A DNA stretch of 64,000 nt from Neelides folsomi. Taxonomy: Eukaryota; Arthropoda; Collembola; Neelipleona; Neelidae. The stretch is from contig JAQGBZ010000089.1 in assembly GCA_034687125.1 (NCBI GenBank), positions 124,001 through 188,000 on the forward strand, in the 5' to 3' direction. Both the position numbers and the translations under genes were made by a program. This document shows positions 1 through 13,700 of this stretch, piece after piece; within the stretch, counting starts at the first letter, position 1, and every line of letters starts with the position of its first letter. The notes beneath the pieces were generated by a model. That model saw only the letters and a list, made by a program, of their open reading frames with translations. It made no database searches and was not told the origin of the DNA.

Positions 1-1
1 T

Positions 2-529
2 CGGAACTATGGAACAAACACCGGGATTATTGTGGTCGACATTGACGAGTTCATTGTGCCAGGGCAAGTTGGGATCGAGTCACTCAAAGCCCTTTTCTTC
101 CTTCTGGATAGAAATTTAGGGGAAGTGTTAATCCGGAATTCATTCTTCTGTAAGGAATTCTGTGAGAATTCAAAAGGTCGGGATGAATTTCAAATATTTG
201 CATGCTCCATAAGAACCAAACGTGTGTGGAGTCCCAAGATGCGAGCCAAGTACTTTGTCAATCCTAGGGCTATTGTAAGCGTGGGACACCACGGAGTGAC
301 AAGGTTTCTAAGGCAGTTGGATTCTCGGGACCGAAGTTATTCCAACTCATTACAACTCCGACCGCAACATGCTCTGCTTCATCATTATCGGACCTGTCGG
401 GACATTTCATCTTCCAAACACCCCGTTCTTACACGTCTGGCTATGCCCGATAGGAGAATGAACCATTTCAAAACTAAAGTCAAAGTTTCAGTTCCATACG
501 CAGTTTGGAAAGCTAAGTTTCAAATGTAA
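2..529 (+). CDS. Glycosyltransferase family 92 (DUF23) protein, 3' part
   Basis: This reading frame is open from the left edge to a TAA at 527-529, so only the last ~175 residues of the protein are in the window. It contains DIDEFIVP about 15 residues in, matching the D-x-D-E-F metal/sugar-nucleotide motif of GT92 enzymes. After ~70 residues comes a basic 'RAKYFVNPRAIVSVGHHGV' stretch, then 'ALLHHYRTC', which corresponds to the family's conserved 'lrHYR' motif. GT92 proteins are usually type II Golgi enzymes that add galactose to N-glycan cores; the membrane anchor would lie outside the window. The last ~40 residues look like a variable tail. No ATG start is present because the gene begins upstream. 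Family assignment rests on motif order, not a database search; the exact sugar acceptor cannot be told. Confidence 0.78.
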   Translation, partial: RNYGTNTGIIVVDIDEFIVPGQVGIESLKALFFLLDRNLGEVLIRNSFFCKEFCENSKGRDEFQIFACSIRTKRVWSPKMRAKYFVNPRAIVSVGHHGVTRFLRQLDSRDRSYSNSLQLRPQHALLHHYRTCRDISSSKHPVLTRLAMPDRRMNHFKTKVKVSVPYAVWKAKFQM

Positions 530-2360
530 TTTGAAAGCTGAAAGTAATTTTGGAAATTAAGATGCTATTTTAAATATTTTAAACCTATTAAAATGATGGA
601 AAATTGTTAAAAAAGTTCTTGCGAAATTCATACGGTTTTAATCTCGAGAATTAGATAAAAAGCAAAGCTTAAAAATATTAAAGTTTAATATGTTTTTATA
701 TGCGTTTGTTTGCCATTGTACGTGAGATTTGAATTTGAAAAGAATTTTACAGACATTGAATCTCCATTATTACATGTGGGGATTAAAATTTGAGGATTAG
801 TGAACGGTTTACATGAGTGGAAATGATTTAAAATAAGAAAAAGCCATTTCTGATCTTCTTACTGTGCACCGTTTCCAAATTCTTCATCTTTCCAATCCCT
901 CTTCAATCTTCTATGCTTGAACGAGTTCGAAGTTTTAAACGGATTTCATCGTTGACGGAGTTCCAAGAAGTTCTTAATTTCTCATCGATTGTTTTAACTA
1001 CAATTCTCATATCTTTGCTGGGAGATGAAGGACCGCACTTTGATTCTTCAAGCATACAGACAGCCTCGCAGGTCGGGATATTTTTATCGGCACCTTCACA
1101 ATGAACCTCGTAAATTGGTTTGGTCTTGCTCTACACAACATAAAGTTTACTGTTATTATTATAAAAACGACTACTTATTCTTACTTTATGTCATATATCC
1201 TCATTTCTGTTCATTGTAAAATAAATCATTAAAATCTTTAAATAACGAATACATATACAGTAAACTATCTGTATAGAATACATTAATATATAAATACTAC
1301 ATAACACATTTCACATTGCGGAGACCAGACTCAAAAGCTCATAACACTCACAAGACTTGAAAAGTATTAGTAGCTTACAGTACTACATACATAGGTACAT
1401 AAACAAGCTAGTAAGAACGTCTAAACGCAAGTCAAAAAACCAAGCTTAAACCTAAAGTTTACTGAAAATATTGAGAGAAACGGGGTTTTATTTTTCAAAT
1501 TGAAAGATTGAAGCAATATTTAAGAATTGAAGCTTTATAATGGCGAATTCGGGGAATTGGAAAATGTGCGTACAAACAATGAATAAATATGATAGAAAAG
1601 ACAAAATATATTTGTATAAAAATTTGAAAATCATACAAATATGCTTTACCTTCATGATATCATAATATACAGTATGTGTCTATTACTTTTTTTACATTAT
1701 ATAAAAATATGTAATAAGTATGAATAAATATGTAATTCATGCTTCCAGATATTTAAATAATCCTACCGTCCTTATTATAAGATACGAGATTATAGATATT
1801 ATAGGGTTATGTTACTTACACGTAGGGTTTATAACATTTTATTTGATTATTAAATCTAAAAATACTTCAATTCCAATCTTCAAACCGTCAATACCGTATG
1901 TACGTAGAATTTATTCAAAAAAAGGTAAGGGGTGGAATTGAAGAACTGTTATTGGTATTTGAATTGATAAGCTTAAAGAATATGCCTATGTGGGTAAGTA
2001 CATATACTCCTTTATAGAACTTTTCAATAATGCAGATGTATTAAATCATGTGATATAAATATTACATTTGAAAAAAATATTTCAATTTCAAAATTGATCC
2101 AAGAACAAAATATCAATTTAATAAAAGGAGTAAAGAGAATTTATTGTAAAATAAAATAAAAGATAAATGGAGAAAGAAGCTTCCAAAAGTGTGAACAGAA
2201 AACAAATTATAAGAGAAATTATAAAGTTTTTGATGGAGAAACGGAGATGATATGTTATTATATGTTTATAAATGATGAATAAATATATAGCTTTATCAAT
2301 GTGGAACGAAGCAAAAGAGTGATATATAATTTGTATGAGTTCTATAAAGCATGATAGAAA
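530..2360. other. AT-rich intergenic DNA, no gene seen
   Basis: This stretch contains only short open frames without coding character. ATTAAA near 588-593 and AATAAA near 1,220-1,225 are the nearest possible poly(A) signals for the glycosyltransferase upstream. I see no other structure. Confidence 0.6.
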
Positions 2361-4111
2361 TCATGGATTCCTAACCAAACGAGAAACTTTTGCTTGGCAA
2401 GCCGTCGGAGAGGATGAGAAAGTGTCCTTGTTTAGAAATCGGGGAGAGTGCGAGGAAAGCGGCAAGACTTTGCCGTTTTTCTTCGTCCAACTTCCATTAT
2501 TTCCGACACTCTTTTCAAAAGATTTTGTTAACTCTTCCTTTCTTCGTTCAATGTCGGGATTTTTCTTTAATTCACTTTTTCTTGGAACTTTTCCTTATTA
2601 AAAAATTTAAAAGAAATTATCGCCTAGTTAAACTTCTAACTTTATGCTTAAAACTTGGTGAAATTCTAAGAATTAATTTAAGTTTAATAAAAAATTGATT
2701 TTTTTTGCGTATTGAAATAAAACGCAAGTAGGTAATACATACAGGTATTATATTATAATTTAGGTAAATTGAAATTAACTATTTCTTTACAATTCTACTC
2801 TTTAGTTTTATCAAAATTACAACATTCCATGAAATGTTTTTATATTTATTACTCAAATACAAACTTCGATTTTCCTGAAAAAACCTCTATTTCTATTCTA
2901 CTAACCTTGTTTCATATCTTTTTTCAGGCCAGTTGAGTATAAAAGTGGTGGGCGGATTGTTTTAGGAGCATTCATACTTTCACTCTCCTGGCTTTGGTCT
3001 TCAAATAGGCGAACCTTCTCGAACACTGAAGAATTACAAATGGAAATAGCATCCACAGATTCCGAATTGCGACACTCCTCCTCGCCCACGTTTTTTAATT
3101 TCAATGAATTTAATGGAGATGGAGAACATTGAGGAGCTAATGGTGGTTTGGTAAATTTTCCAAACTTCCCCATATCTTTCCTTTTCGCATTTTGAGTTTG
3201 AGTTAAGAAAGTTTGGTTTGGGGAAGCTGGTAGAACCATTGAATGACTCTTCGTTATACATTGATGAACTTCTTCTTTGTTCCTAAAATTAACCCTCGAC
3301 GTCACAAGGGGACTTGACACAAACAAAGCTTTATCATCAAATATTTAATTAATCTACTACAGATATACTTATAGTACCAGTCTATTAGTAGACGACCATA
3401 ACAATTTATATAAGATTTATTATATGGTGAGTTCTGATTATATTCATTGTCAATATTTTATACTTCATATTTAATATGATATAACACTTAGTAATAAGTC
3501 TTCATAGAGTTATACACTTACCCATAAAATGATAAATTTTCATTGTTTAATTCTTAAATTAACATTACTTGTTTGTTTTACATGGGACGATAAACAATTT
3601 TGAAAACTTACTTATTTGCGTTTCCCTTTTTGTTTAACTTTCTCTCAGAAGTGATTTCGTTCTGCTTTGCATTTATTTTCAAATTTTGCATCATGTTTCC
3701 ATTTTTATCATTCGTGCTCAATTTGTCTTTGTTTGTTTTGGAATCATTGAATAAGACGCTTGTGGAATATTTTCCCATGAAATCTCGGGGAATTCGCTCT
3801 TCGTTTACTTTACCACTTTTTTTCACAGGGATTCTTTGGCTGACAGGGTTTGAAATTAAAGTTGTTGAGAGTGGAAAATCCCCCATTTTCTCATGTGAAG
3901 AATTTGGAAACTTTGGGTTCTCCGAATTCCCTTTCCCAAGTCCGAGAAATGAAGGTGTTAAAGATTTAAAGTTTTCAATTTTCTCTTCCTTTCCCCCGAA
4001 CAAGTGATTCAACTCATGGGGAAAATTAACCTTTGAAGACTTTGAAGTTCCTTTATCTATTTTCTTTGGTGAAGGATCCGCTTTCAATTGCCCACAACCG
4101 CTCTGCCGCAT
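2361..4111 (-). CDS. Predicted low-complexity protein of unknown function (3 exons)
   Basis: I do not recognise this gene. Two exon-like open stretches with non-repetitive codon use stand out from very AT-rich flanks: 4,111-3,612 and 3,282-2,906. They join in frame through a good donor (AA|GTAAGT) and a TTTTAG acceptor, completing a Lys codon. The second ends at a CAAG|GTTAGT donor. A weaker third exon at 2,533-2,361 continues in phase and ends at TGA. The joined product is about 349 aa, rich in Ser, Lys, Asn and Pro, with no membrane segment, no Cys pattern and no known domain, so it is probably disordered. An in-frame stop lies ~35 bases upstream of the ATG at 4,111; the exon could also begin at an acceptor (TTAAAG) just before it. 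The first two exons are moderately supported, the third is a guess. Confidence 0.4.
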
Positions 4112-4145
4112 CCCCGCAGTCTTTAAGTAAATTATCCAAATGGGT

Positions 4146-6012
4146 TAATTGCTTAAGTGAAATTCTGCTAATCGTTTGAGGCTACCTCCTTGTATTCCAA
4201 TTAATTAACATTTAAACAATTGCTAGATTTTTATTTTCATTACTGCGCATTCAACTTGATGAGAGAAAGGAGGAGAGATTTGATCTTCGGTCTTTCCACA
4301 TTCAAACCCCTTCACAATGTTATGAACAAATGATCTCGTCCTCATTGTCTCTTTTTCTTTGATGTTCGGCTAAATGACTCTGCTGGAGATGGAGACTCTT
4401 TTACATAGCTGCTTTCAACAATTAAATTAAAAACAAATTAGAAAAGTATTTCCCCCTTATAGTACGTATAATACATTAATGTGTGTTTCAGAACATCCAT
4501 CCATGCTATGTCATAAATATAATAGACTAATAGAGTATTTATTATAGTTATTATGCTAAAGGTTTGAATTTGAATGTGTGAGGGATGTTGAATATTTAAC
4601 GTTGAATGCTGTAAATAAATCTTTTATATAATAAAGCCCATTATGATGATCAAAAATCTTTTAAATGATTGTGAAATCGAGATTAAATTCTTGTACCACG
4701 AGTGAATGAGAAGACTTTTATATAAAAATCGACTCAATGAAGGGCCGTAAATCTGTTGGAATCGATAGAGAAAGTCATGTTCTTCCCAACTGAAGGATCA
4801 TCCCAGAAGAATTCTCGCAAAAGATAAATCAAAGAATGAATGATTTTTGAGATTAATTGGATTTCCACCGTGATGATTCAATGTTAAAAATATGCCGCTT
4901 TTCCTTTTTGAAAATGTATTATTGATATTTTTTATATCATTTATAATCAAATATTTATATATTTATCAACTATAGTTATAAGTTATAACTCAATACATAA
5001 CTTTTATTTATGCTTAACATTTCTTCATTTCTTTTTTCTTCATTTCTTCATTTCAAGTTTACCAAATTCATTCAAACATAAAAAACTAGATTATAATCTA
5101 GTGTATAAGCAAGAATTTATTTTGTATAGAAACGAATTTTGAAGTATGGAATGATGCCGAGAAATAAAGCCCACTTCCCAAATATGGAGTTGATGAGAAA
5201 TGGTACATAACCAACATTTCCGTCATTTTATCGGAAGCACGTTAATAATTTAGAAATAATTGTGACCTCATGTATTAAAATATGAAGGTAATGTTGAAGG
5301 ATGATTATGTGGGGTAAAATTGACAGAAGCCAGGCTTGATAAATTATCCAAAATTCTCCTCCACACGTGAAAGCTTTTGGGAGAGTCGTAAGTGAGGAGA
5401 ATTTGAAATTATGTAATTCTTCTAATATCGATTTTCTTATTGTTCGTCTTAAACACTATGAAATTCTTCTGCCTGAGTGAGAGAAAAGGATTTTTAAAGG
5501 ATCTATTTAAAATTGAGCTTTTTGCCACTTTTAGCAGAGTATTTGCACATTCAGGAGATTTTCACACGAGTCATTTTTACCCTTTGAACCAAACAAATGT
5601 AAAATGTCTATGATGTCTATTTGTAGGCTGTTCGTGATGTAAATACAATTCGCAATTTCTGTGAATGAACTGAATGCTCCTAGGTATATAAGTATTAATA
5701 CATAAATAATTAACATAGCATGTAACTGTACTGTAATAAATAGTAAAGATCGCCTGTGTAGATATTTTATTACCCTCTTATATTACTATAAATGTAAGAA
5801 AATGGTCAATCCTATATATTTACATATGTATGAGTATATATGGCTTATGCTTATTATTATCGGTGAATCTGTGCTTAACACTCCGACAAGAAAGGTATTT
5901 GGAGACAGCTCCATTTTCCTTTGATCTTTATCTTCAGATAATTTTCCCATGATGATTCCTTTTCCTATGCATCGCTTGATGTAATCTTATATTAAGGATA
6001 TAATATCATATA
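4146..6012. other. AT-rich intergenic DNA, no gene seen
   Basis: I see no convincing exon, RNA gene or repeat structure here. The few open frames are short and AT-driven. Confidence 0.55.
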
Positions 6013-6400
6013 CTGTATTGGTCCATGATTTGTCCGGTGCCCGAATTATATCCGGGTCCGATTTATATCCGGGGGTGGGACCTGAGATTTTAAATTATAA
6101 CCGGGGTAATTTTTAAAATGGACGAAATATTTAACATTTAAACGTATTCCTTGGTCTTGATTTTTATTTCAATTCAATTAATAATGTCACAATGGCTTTT
6201 TCGTGTTGAATTAAAAGCGTTTCAATATGCTGAAACAGATAGTGGAGAAACCATTTGAAAGCATTTTAAAATAGAACCAAAATGAGGTTATTATATTAAT
6301 GATAGTGACAGCAGCCACTCTATATCTGAAGATTCATGTTTTGATGATTAAAAGAGAGATAGTCAGTAACGCACAAAAACGGACTGATAATTACACGTCT
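6013..6400 (+). mobile_element. Decayed pogo/Tigger-like DNA transposon, 5' part
   Basis: The left end is preceded by TA and begins like the MITE at 12,196-12,616. Both share ~95 bases containing repeated 'TTATATCCGGG' blocks and 'ACCTGAGATTTT'. About 75 bases further on, an ATG at 6,184 opens a frame reading 'VELKAFQYAETDSGET', then 'KHFKIEPK', which resembles the CENP-B/pogo-type N-terminal helix-turn-helix (K-x-x-A-x-x-Y-A-E...). It is broken by two in-frame TGAs and ends after an acidic/serine stretch. No matching right end was found, so the copy is truncated or rearranged. TA flanks and the motif point to the Tc1/mariner-pogo group. Assignment of the protein remnant is tentative. Confidence 0.5.
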
Positions 6401-9400
6401 GAATCTCATAGAAATCATAAAGTTAGGGACTTGACATTTTAAAATAAGATGTGACAATGTATAAGGAATTGATCCTCAGAATTTCAGAATGAGTACAATC
6501 TTTGAAGTCTCAGAAAAATTCGATCCGAAAGGGTCAAAAATGTACATAAAATCATAGCAGGTGAAACTGATATAAAAATGTAAAATAGGCGACACATACT
6601 TTCGTTATGTTTTAACTCAATCCAATAGAAGATTTTATGGCTAATTGAATAAAGTTATATTCAAGGTGAGTACGTTCTTAATTTAGCTATTAAATGACGA
6701 AATGGTGTCATTAAGTCTTGAATCGTTAAAGTTGATTGACAAGGATTTGAATGAGAATTAAGGATATGATTACAATAACTAAAATTACACAATTTCGAGA
6801 TGGGTATGGTTTAGTCCATTCAGTCAGTTTAGTTATTATTATTGGAGGAGAGATTGAAGATGCTTTGTGTGCAGCATCTCAATCGAATCAGCTCCTCTGT
6901 TTGCACCGTTCCCAATCCCAATGTCTTTCATCTCCAAGCTCTTCACATTGTTCTCATCCCTATTCGTGAGGGAAATGGTGCGGAGAATGGATATAAAGAA
7001 AATCTCTCCCGCTATTTTCTCTTCAATCAAACACACCCTCAATTTTCCCAATGCTCCTGGGTCGAAATGAAAACCATATTAAATACAATTTTGGTATACT
7101 ACTGTACATAGTCTGCTTATACTTATATTGGTATAAATACCTATGTGAAGTTAGTATACTTTAGTAAGTATGATATTAGTTACATAGCTTAATACATACG
7201 AGATATGATATAACGAGTGGTTATTCTACTAATGGTGAAATGGGCAAATCAAATACATAGCTCGTATTAATGTGAGTGGTCATATAATATCATATAATAT
7301 TGTCATATAATATAATATCACTTAACTGATTGCTCTTCTCCGATTTCGCAAAAAAGAATTTTCCATTGAGTTTTGGAGTTGTCCCCAATCACTTCCACGT
7401 TTTTTACTTTGAAACCGCGAAATAAAAATTGTGTTGAACGCTGGAAGGTTCAGATGTGACAACCGCTCTCCATTTCAATTGTTTTTTCCATTTTGGTTTA
7501 CAATTTTCTTAAGGATTCCAGGAAATCCCTTATACCTTATGTAACAAACATCTAAAATTGGTCCCTAGTCTATTTTACGCATATAAAACTCTTCTCTATT
7601 TGTATTTCAATGAATTGCGTGTTTTTTTACATGGCATGGAGTTTAAACGGAATACTTGAAATTGAATACCTCTACATCTTTATTAAGATTTACACTAATG
7701 ATATTGTATTACTAATAAATAGTATTGTTGTACTTTAGGTAAACAATTTACTTTGATGAAAATGAGATAATACGAGTACATACTTAATACGTAATATTGT
7801 ACACTGTACATATAATAAAATATAATAATACATACATATCCTACATATAACAATTCATATATTGGTTTTGAGTAACAATTACTTAATGTATTTTGCATTA
7901 AGTATCAAAGTTAGATGATTCTACTTATTGCAACCTATTTCTATTTCTGTTAATAAATACACATCTTTCACCATCATTTTACTTGCAGCTTAGTTAGAAG
8001 TAATTATACATTAATATTTGAAGTTGCGGGTTTAAATGGTGAATTTGAGATGAATCTGATATGTAAGGATAATTTATTCAAATGCCTGCCACTTCATTAT
8101 AATATTTATTTTTGATGCTTGAGGAATTCTATGAACAAAACTTGAGATTCGACTGTTCGACTTCTGACACTTTCAAATCTCCTCTGGTTGCCTTCCTTTG
8201 ATTAAAAATACATGTCAAGTTGAAACCCAAGTTGAAATCGAGCTGTCTGAGGCCCGGAGCGGGGGTAGCAAAATGAAATGGAAATGTTCTAAGTCTCCTG
8301 CTCTTACTATTTAAATCAAAATGTCACCGACAATAAATTTAAATTAATAGGCTTCTTGAATGACATCAAAGTAAATAAATGATAATTACATTTAGGAATT
8401 GTCTAATGAGAAATATTATATATTATTAAAGTATAATAAATTATGATAATTTAGACAAGTTGAGGATCAGTTAGAAATTAGAAAGGTTGGTTTTAAGTAT
8501 TTCTAAATAATTGCATTTTGTTTAACCTATTATCTTAATGTTAGATGATTCATATTATTATTATGATATTATAGAACAGTTCGCTATATTGTCGAACTAC
8601 AATTACCTATCAAATTTCTATTTTAGAATAAAAGTGTGTCATATCACTCATATCTATAGAATTATCATGCTTTAAAATTATTCATTAATTCAATTTACAG
8701 GAATCTTGACCTTCATATACAATACCTTATAAATATAAAACATTCCATTAGGTTTCAAAGCGCAGATTTTCGAAATGTTTTTGTAGGTGTACTTGTGTTA
8801 TTTAATTATGGAGGTATTATTAATTCCATATTTATTCATGAATTAATCCAAACAATTGAGATATTATTGTGAAATTGCTTTCACCAAACTTTTTATGAAA
8901 AAGTTCGGTGTTTTTTTTATTTTATCCCTCTGAAAATTTGGAGAAGATAAAAAGAAGCATGTTAATTATTAAAATCCTCAAAGTACTGATTCCAATTTCA
9001 TTTTTGCACATGGGAAATTCCTCTTTGATTCTTCGGTGTTAATTTAAGCATGGTAGATAAATAATAAGCATGCAAAAGCGTTAACAAATCGGGATGTGTA
9101 GCAATTTCAGTCCATTGTTTATTTTGTTATCATTTATCATACGGAACTAATTCATATTTATTGTTTTCGTAAAATAAAATAAGTTTGTGGGGGATGAAAT
9201 AATATATTTATTATAATTATGAGTAAATATAATGAATATTCATGAGCTATTTAATTATTTATCTATTAAGATAATGTGAAATAAATTAAACACTTTCTTA
9301 GAATTAAAGATCAGTGAATTCTCGAGAGCGAAATGATCAAATAGGTGAAACAAATGCCCTCAGTTTCTAAACATTTCAAGAATCCCAAATGAGAAAGTAT

Positions 9401-10724
9401 TTGGGCATAAATATAAATAAAGCTTATAATCCAACCTGTAAAGTATATTAAACCGTATAGCGAGTCAATATAATAAATATTTCACTTCATTTTGTTCCAT
9501 GAGAAATGATCTTATTAGGGATTCAGAACTCGGAGGATTGTTTGTAAGCTCTTTATATCTTTTAAGATTGGAGATAAAACTATCTAAGCCTTTGGTACCA
9601 GAAATGCTCCAAAGAATTTGAACAAAAACTCTTAACTTTACTTCCAAGAAAAAAATTATTTAAAATTATTCGCAGGAGAACATGAAGGTTCGACAAAAAC
9701 ATCCTTCACAGGGAAGGTTTTAATTTATTGCTTTACAATGTAGGGATTGTGTAACATTTAGGAAAACTAAGTATTTAGAAATTAATTATTTAATTTTATA
9801 TAAAAAGATAATGGATTTTAATAAATAATAAGTTTTAGAGTCTTTGGTAGATACATTCTGCTAGTTTGAAATAAATAGTTCATGTTTAATAATGTATACC
9901 TACCTGTACCTACCTAATAATTTATTTGATTACAGTTGTTTAAGCTTATACCTTTGCTGACCTGCTTGCATATTTGTTTTCAAATAATTTTCAACCAATT
10001 TATTTCAAAACCATTTTCTCAACAATAAAATATTTCCAAGTTGTTTAAAATTGAGAATCATTACAAAAGTTTGAAATTCTGAAAATAATGCCAAAATAAT
10101 ATTATTTATATTATATTATTAAATGCCAACCAAAAATGGGAAAGTCGTTGGAAAATATCATCAAATCTTAAAAGGTTTTAATATACCTACAGATAGAAGT
10201 ATGAAATACCTGAAAATATTATATTAAATGCATCAGAATATGAAATATGAGAATATGAATTCATTCAATGGAAAATAAATTTATTTTAAAATATTTTCTC
10301 AGATAAATATTTATTACAGTACATTATTAGTAGATGCATATTATATAATTTATTATTCTATTTATTTGTTACACATACCTACTTCAAAATGTAGGTATGT
10401 GTACACATACAAGGTACATATTTGTATACATATCTGTAGTATGATTTTAATAGGCAACATAAATACAATTTTTAGTTTTATGATTATGACAGCATAATAT
10501 ATAATAGGTAGTACTTTATAATATATCTTAAGTGAATAAACTGAATTATCCATCAATATTTATATTTTAACATACTTTGTTTTACCATATTTAAATTGTT
10601 CAAATATTTATTTATATAGATAGAATAGAATATCATTCCATAAATTATTTACACCTATTAAAAGATTGAAAATCTAAATATTTTTTGATAATATATAATT
10701 TTTTTCTAAACTTGATAATAAGTA
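6401..10724. other. AT-rich intergenic DNA; one weak exon-like frame
   Basis: This 4.3-kb stretch is mostly AT-rich sequence. At 7,265-7,320 there is a short degenerate CATATAATAT tandem. On the minus strand at ~9,650-9,465 an open stretch reads 'LDSFISNLKRYKELTNN' and ends in a stop. Its codon use is less AT-driven than its surroundings, so it may be a terminal exon or a transposon scrap, but I cannot assign it. Nothing else is supported. Confidence 0.45.
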
Positions 10725-10730
10725 TTTATT
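10725..10730 (-). terminator. Poly(A) signal of the GPCR gene
   Basis: AATAAA on the minus strand lies ~62 bases after the receptor's stop codon, a usual distance for 3'-end formation. Confidence 0.5.
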
Positions 10731-10791
10731 TTTTGTTCTAAATACACAATTGTTATACAAGTAATTCATATCCCTATTTAAACATTAGAGG

Positions 10792-13700
10792 TTAAAATTC
10801 TGCAGTGGTCCTTGTAAAACTCCACTTTGAGACAATCTGGAATGAAACATTAAAAAAGGAATTTATGAATAATAATAGGAAAACTGAAGGATGGATCTCT
10901 AATGAAAAGTCAACAGAATGAAATGGATTACTCACTTCTTTGAGCTCTCGGCGAATGTTGGTGTTGAGCCAGCCGTAGAAAACTGCATTGGTCACAGCCG
11001 AGGACATTGCAACCAAATGACAGGAGGCGAAGATGATGAAATAAGAATCAGATCCAATAATGAGCTTTGGATAAAGATCCCCCAATAAATTCAACATATT
11101 CAAGGGCATCCAACTCACGGCGAAAAATACGGCAATTAAAAGTCTGCAAAATTAAAGTCAAAGTAAAACATGCATTATAACCGAATTGATCATTCATTCA
11201 ATTTAAAAGAACAAAGAATATTTAGTTAAGTATAAATGGAAATAGTATAAATGTTATTATGCATATATTACAATAGCATTGTTGTTCTTTTATTCCTTTT
11301 CAATTCCCTTTCGGCTCTGGATTGCGGATCTTTGCCTTTTTTTTTAAAACCCTTTTTGTGCTCTTTCCCCTTTTTCAATTTAATTATGCCACAGGGGGAA
11401 TTGGCTCTTTCACTCCTTGTTTTATCCTCAGAGACTTGGATCTGAATTTCTCTGGCATCTCCGTTGCTTTTACTCCGATTCGTAAATTCGGTCCTTTCCA
11501 AAGGCGTAATCTCACAAAATTCTTTAAAAGTGATGCATCGCCCGAGATTGGGATTAAAACGGACGGCAATTGACGGGGAAGTCAATTTAGTTTCTTTAGC
11601 ACTAGAAGCATTTTGAGGTTCCGGCTGACATTCTCCGACTGACCCTTCAAGTGAGCCTGAGAGTGGGCGACATTCCTCGTTAAAAGAAGTAGTTGCTATA
11701 ATGAGATTTTCCCGATGGTTCTCCTCCCTCTTCTTCAAGTGGCTCCCGTTTGTGGAACTTTCCTCATGACAAACTTCAATTTGATGCTGAAACATTATAT
11801 TTGCATGCAAATGGCGCGCGATGGCCATGTGCACTCCAGCCAGGACGAAGATGGGGATGAAGACTTGGAATAGCATTACGCCGAAAGTGTACGTTGCTCT
11901 CATATATCCTTCCGGCCACTGTTCAATACATTTTTTTGTGCGGAAAACAGTTTCGAGGAAGAAGAACTTGTCCTAGATGGGAAATGAAATGTAAACATAA
12001 ATTAAGGTGAAGTAAACCAACATATAAACGAAAGCATGCACAATGGAAAATAAAAACATAAAGTATTTTATTATATGTTAAAGATAGCTAAATGCGAGTA
12101 GATATGAAGATTCATAGTAATTGATTTTCAGTTTGGTTAGTATAGTATCCTTAATGTAAACCACTAAAGTGTAATTAGGTACTTAATTCCAAATACCGTA
12201 TTAACCCAAGAATTGTCCGGTACCCAAATTATGTCCGGCCCCGATTTATGTCCGGGGGTGGAACCTGAGATTTTTAATTATATCCGGGCCCCTAAATATA
12301 TCCGGGTCACTTTTTGAAATGCACTATAAATTAAATATTTAAATAGCGCTATTTTTCATTTAAACCTTTTTTGCCAATTCATGGCAAAAAAGCTGATATT
12401 TATGACAATATCAGCAACTCTTCATCAGAAGTATCTTGTTTAAAATTTCAAATCAAAATTTAATAATTTTTAATCAAAACATAAATTTAAAATAGTTCAA
12501 TTCGAAATTATTTTAATTATACCCGGTACCCAATTTATATCCTGGTCCGATTTATATCAGGGGGTCAGAGACAATAATTTTAATTATGTCCCGGGACAAT
12601 TCTTGGGTTAAAACGGTATATGAAATTCTTTGGTGATTGACAAACACATTAGAAAATAATTAAAAAGAGATAGACCTCAATCACTCGTTGGTAGTTGAGA
12701 ATTGGCAGTGTGAAAATGAATGCGAGGATCCAAATTAACGTAATTGTTCCCAGAACCAGATTTCGAGACTGAGCGTTGCCGGAACTATGGACAATGGTGA
12801 AATATCGATCGAGGGCAATTGCAAGAACAGTTCCAGTAATGACAAAAACTATAAAAAAGTCATTTAATGTAAAATTAATTTTTCATTAATAAAAAATTAA
12901 TTTGTGTTTTTTAAAGTAATCGCAATATAAAATATTTTAATGAAAATTTATACATTTTTATTTTATACAAATATTCATTTTGCTATTACACTTAAATGCT
13001 TATACCATATACCTAATTTCAAATAATGTAAAATTAAAATTAATGAATTCCACGAGAAGAAAAAATTCTTTACCATTCATAACTTCAACAGCAGGAAGCC
13101 CTTTGCATAGAAATATGCCAAGTTCAGGATTGTTGTACAAACGGAACTATTTAATCAAGAATTTTTATTAAACTTTGAACAAACGAATAACTTCAAAATC
13201 GATATTAACATGAATGATGCAAATACTTAAACTTCCGAAATGAATATAATGGTGTAATTTGATTAAATAATGAATGAATATTTGATTCCACTTACAAGAG
13301 TGAAGGGCATTGAAATGAAGCATTGAGTAAGATCAGAAATGGCTAAATTTACAACGTAAAGATTTCTCGGAGTTCTTATCTGAGCTCTTCTCAAAACCTT
13401 TAATTAAAATTTTTTTTGAGCTTATTTAAGGAAATTAATTATAATGGATCAAATCATATAATAGCATGTTAATGTTAGATATGAAATAGATTCATTTTAC
13501 GCACCAATAAACAAATGATGAGATTCGAGATGAAACTGCTGATAATGAGAAGGACATAAAGCACAATGAACACCGCCAAGTAATTTTCTGGTAGCAGCTG
13601 GAAAAGAAGAAATAAACAATTTAAACCATTTTATTTCATCTCTGCTGTTGGGGCGTGTGATGGAATACACAAATGGGAATTTGCTTTTACCCCTTTCTTT

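Noticed and set aside
3600-4007. Hydrophobic Phe-rich plus-strand frame
   Set aside because: It is the antisense shadow of the Lys/Ser-rich exon on the minus strand.
11251-11573. Plus-strand open frames opposite the GPCR loop 3
   Set aside because: They are antisense shadows of the long charged loop of the receptor.
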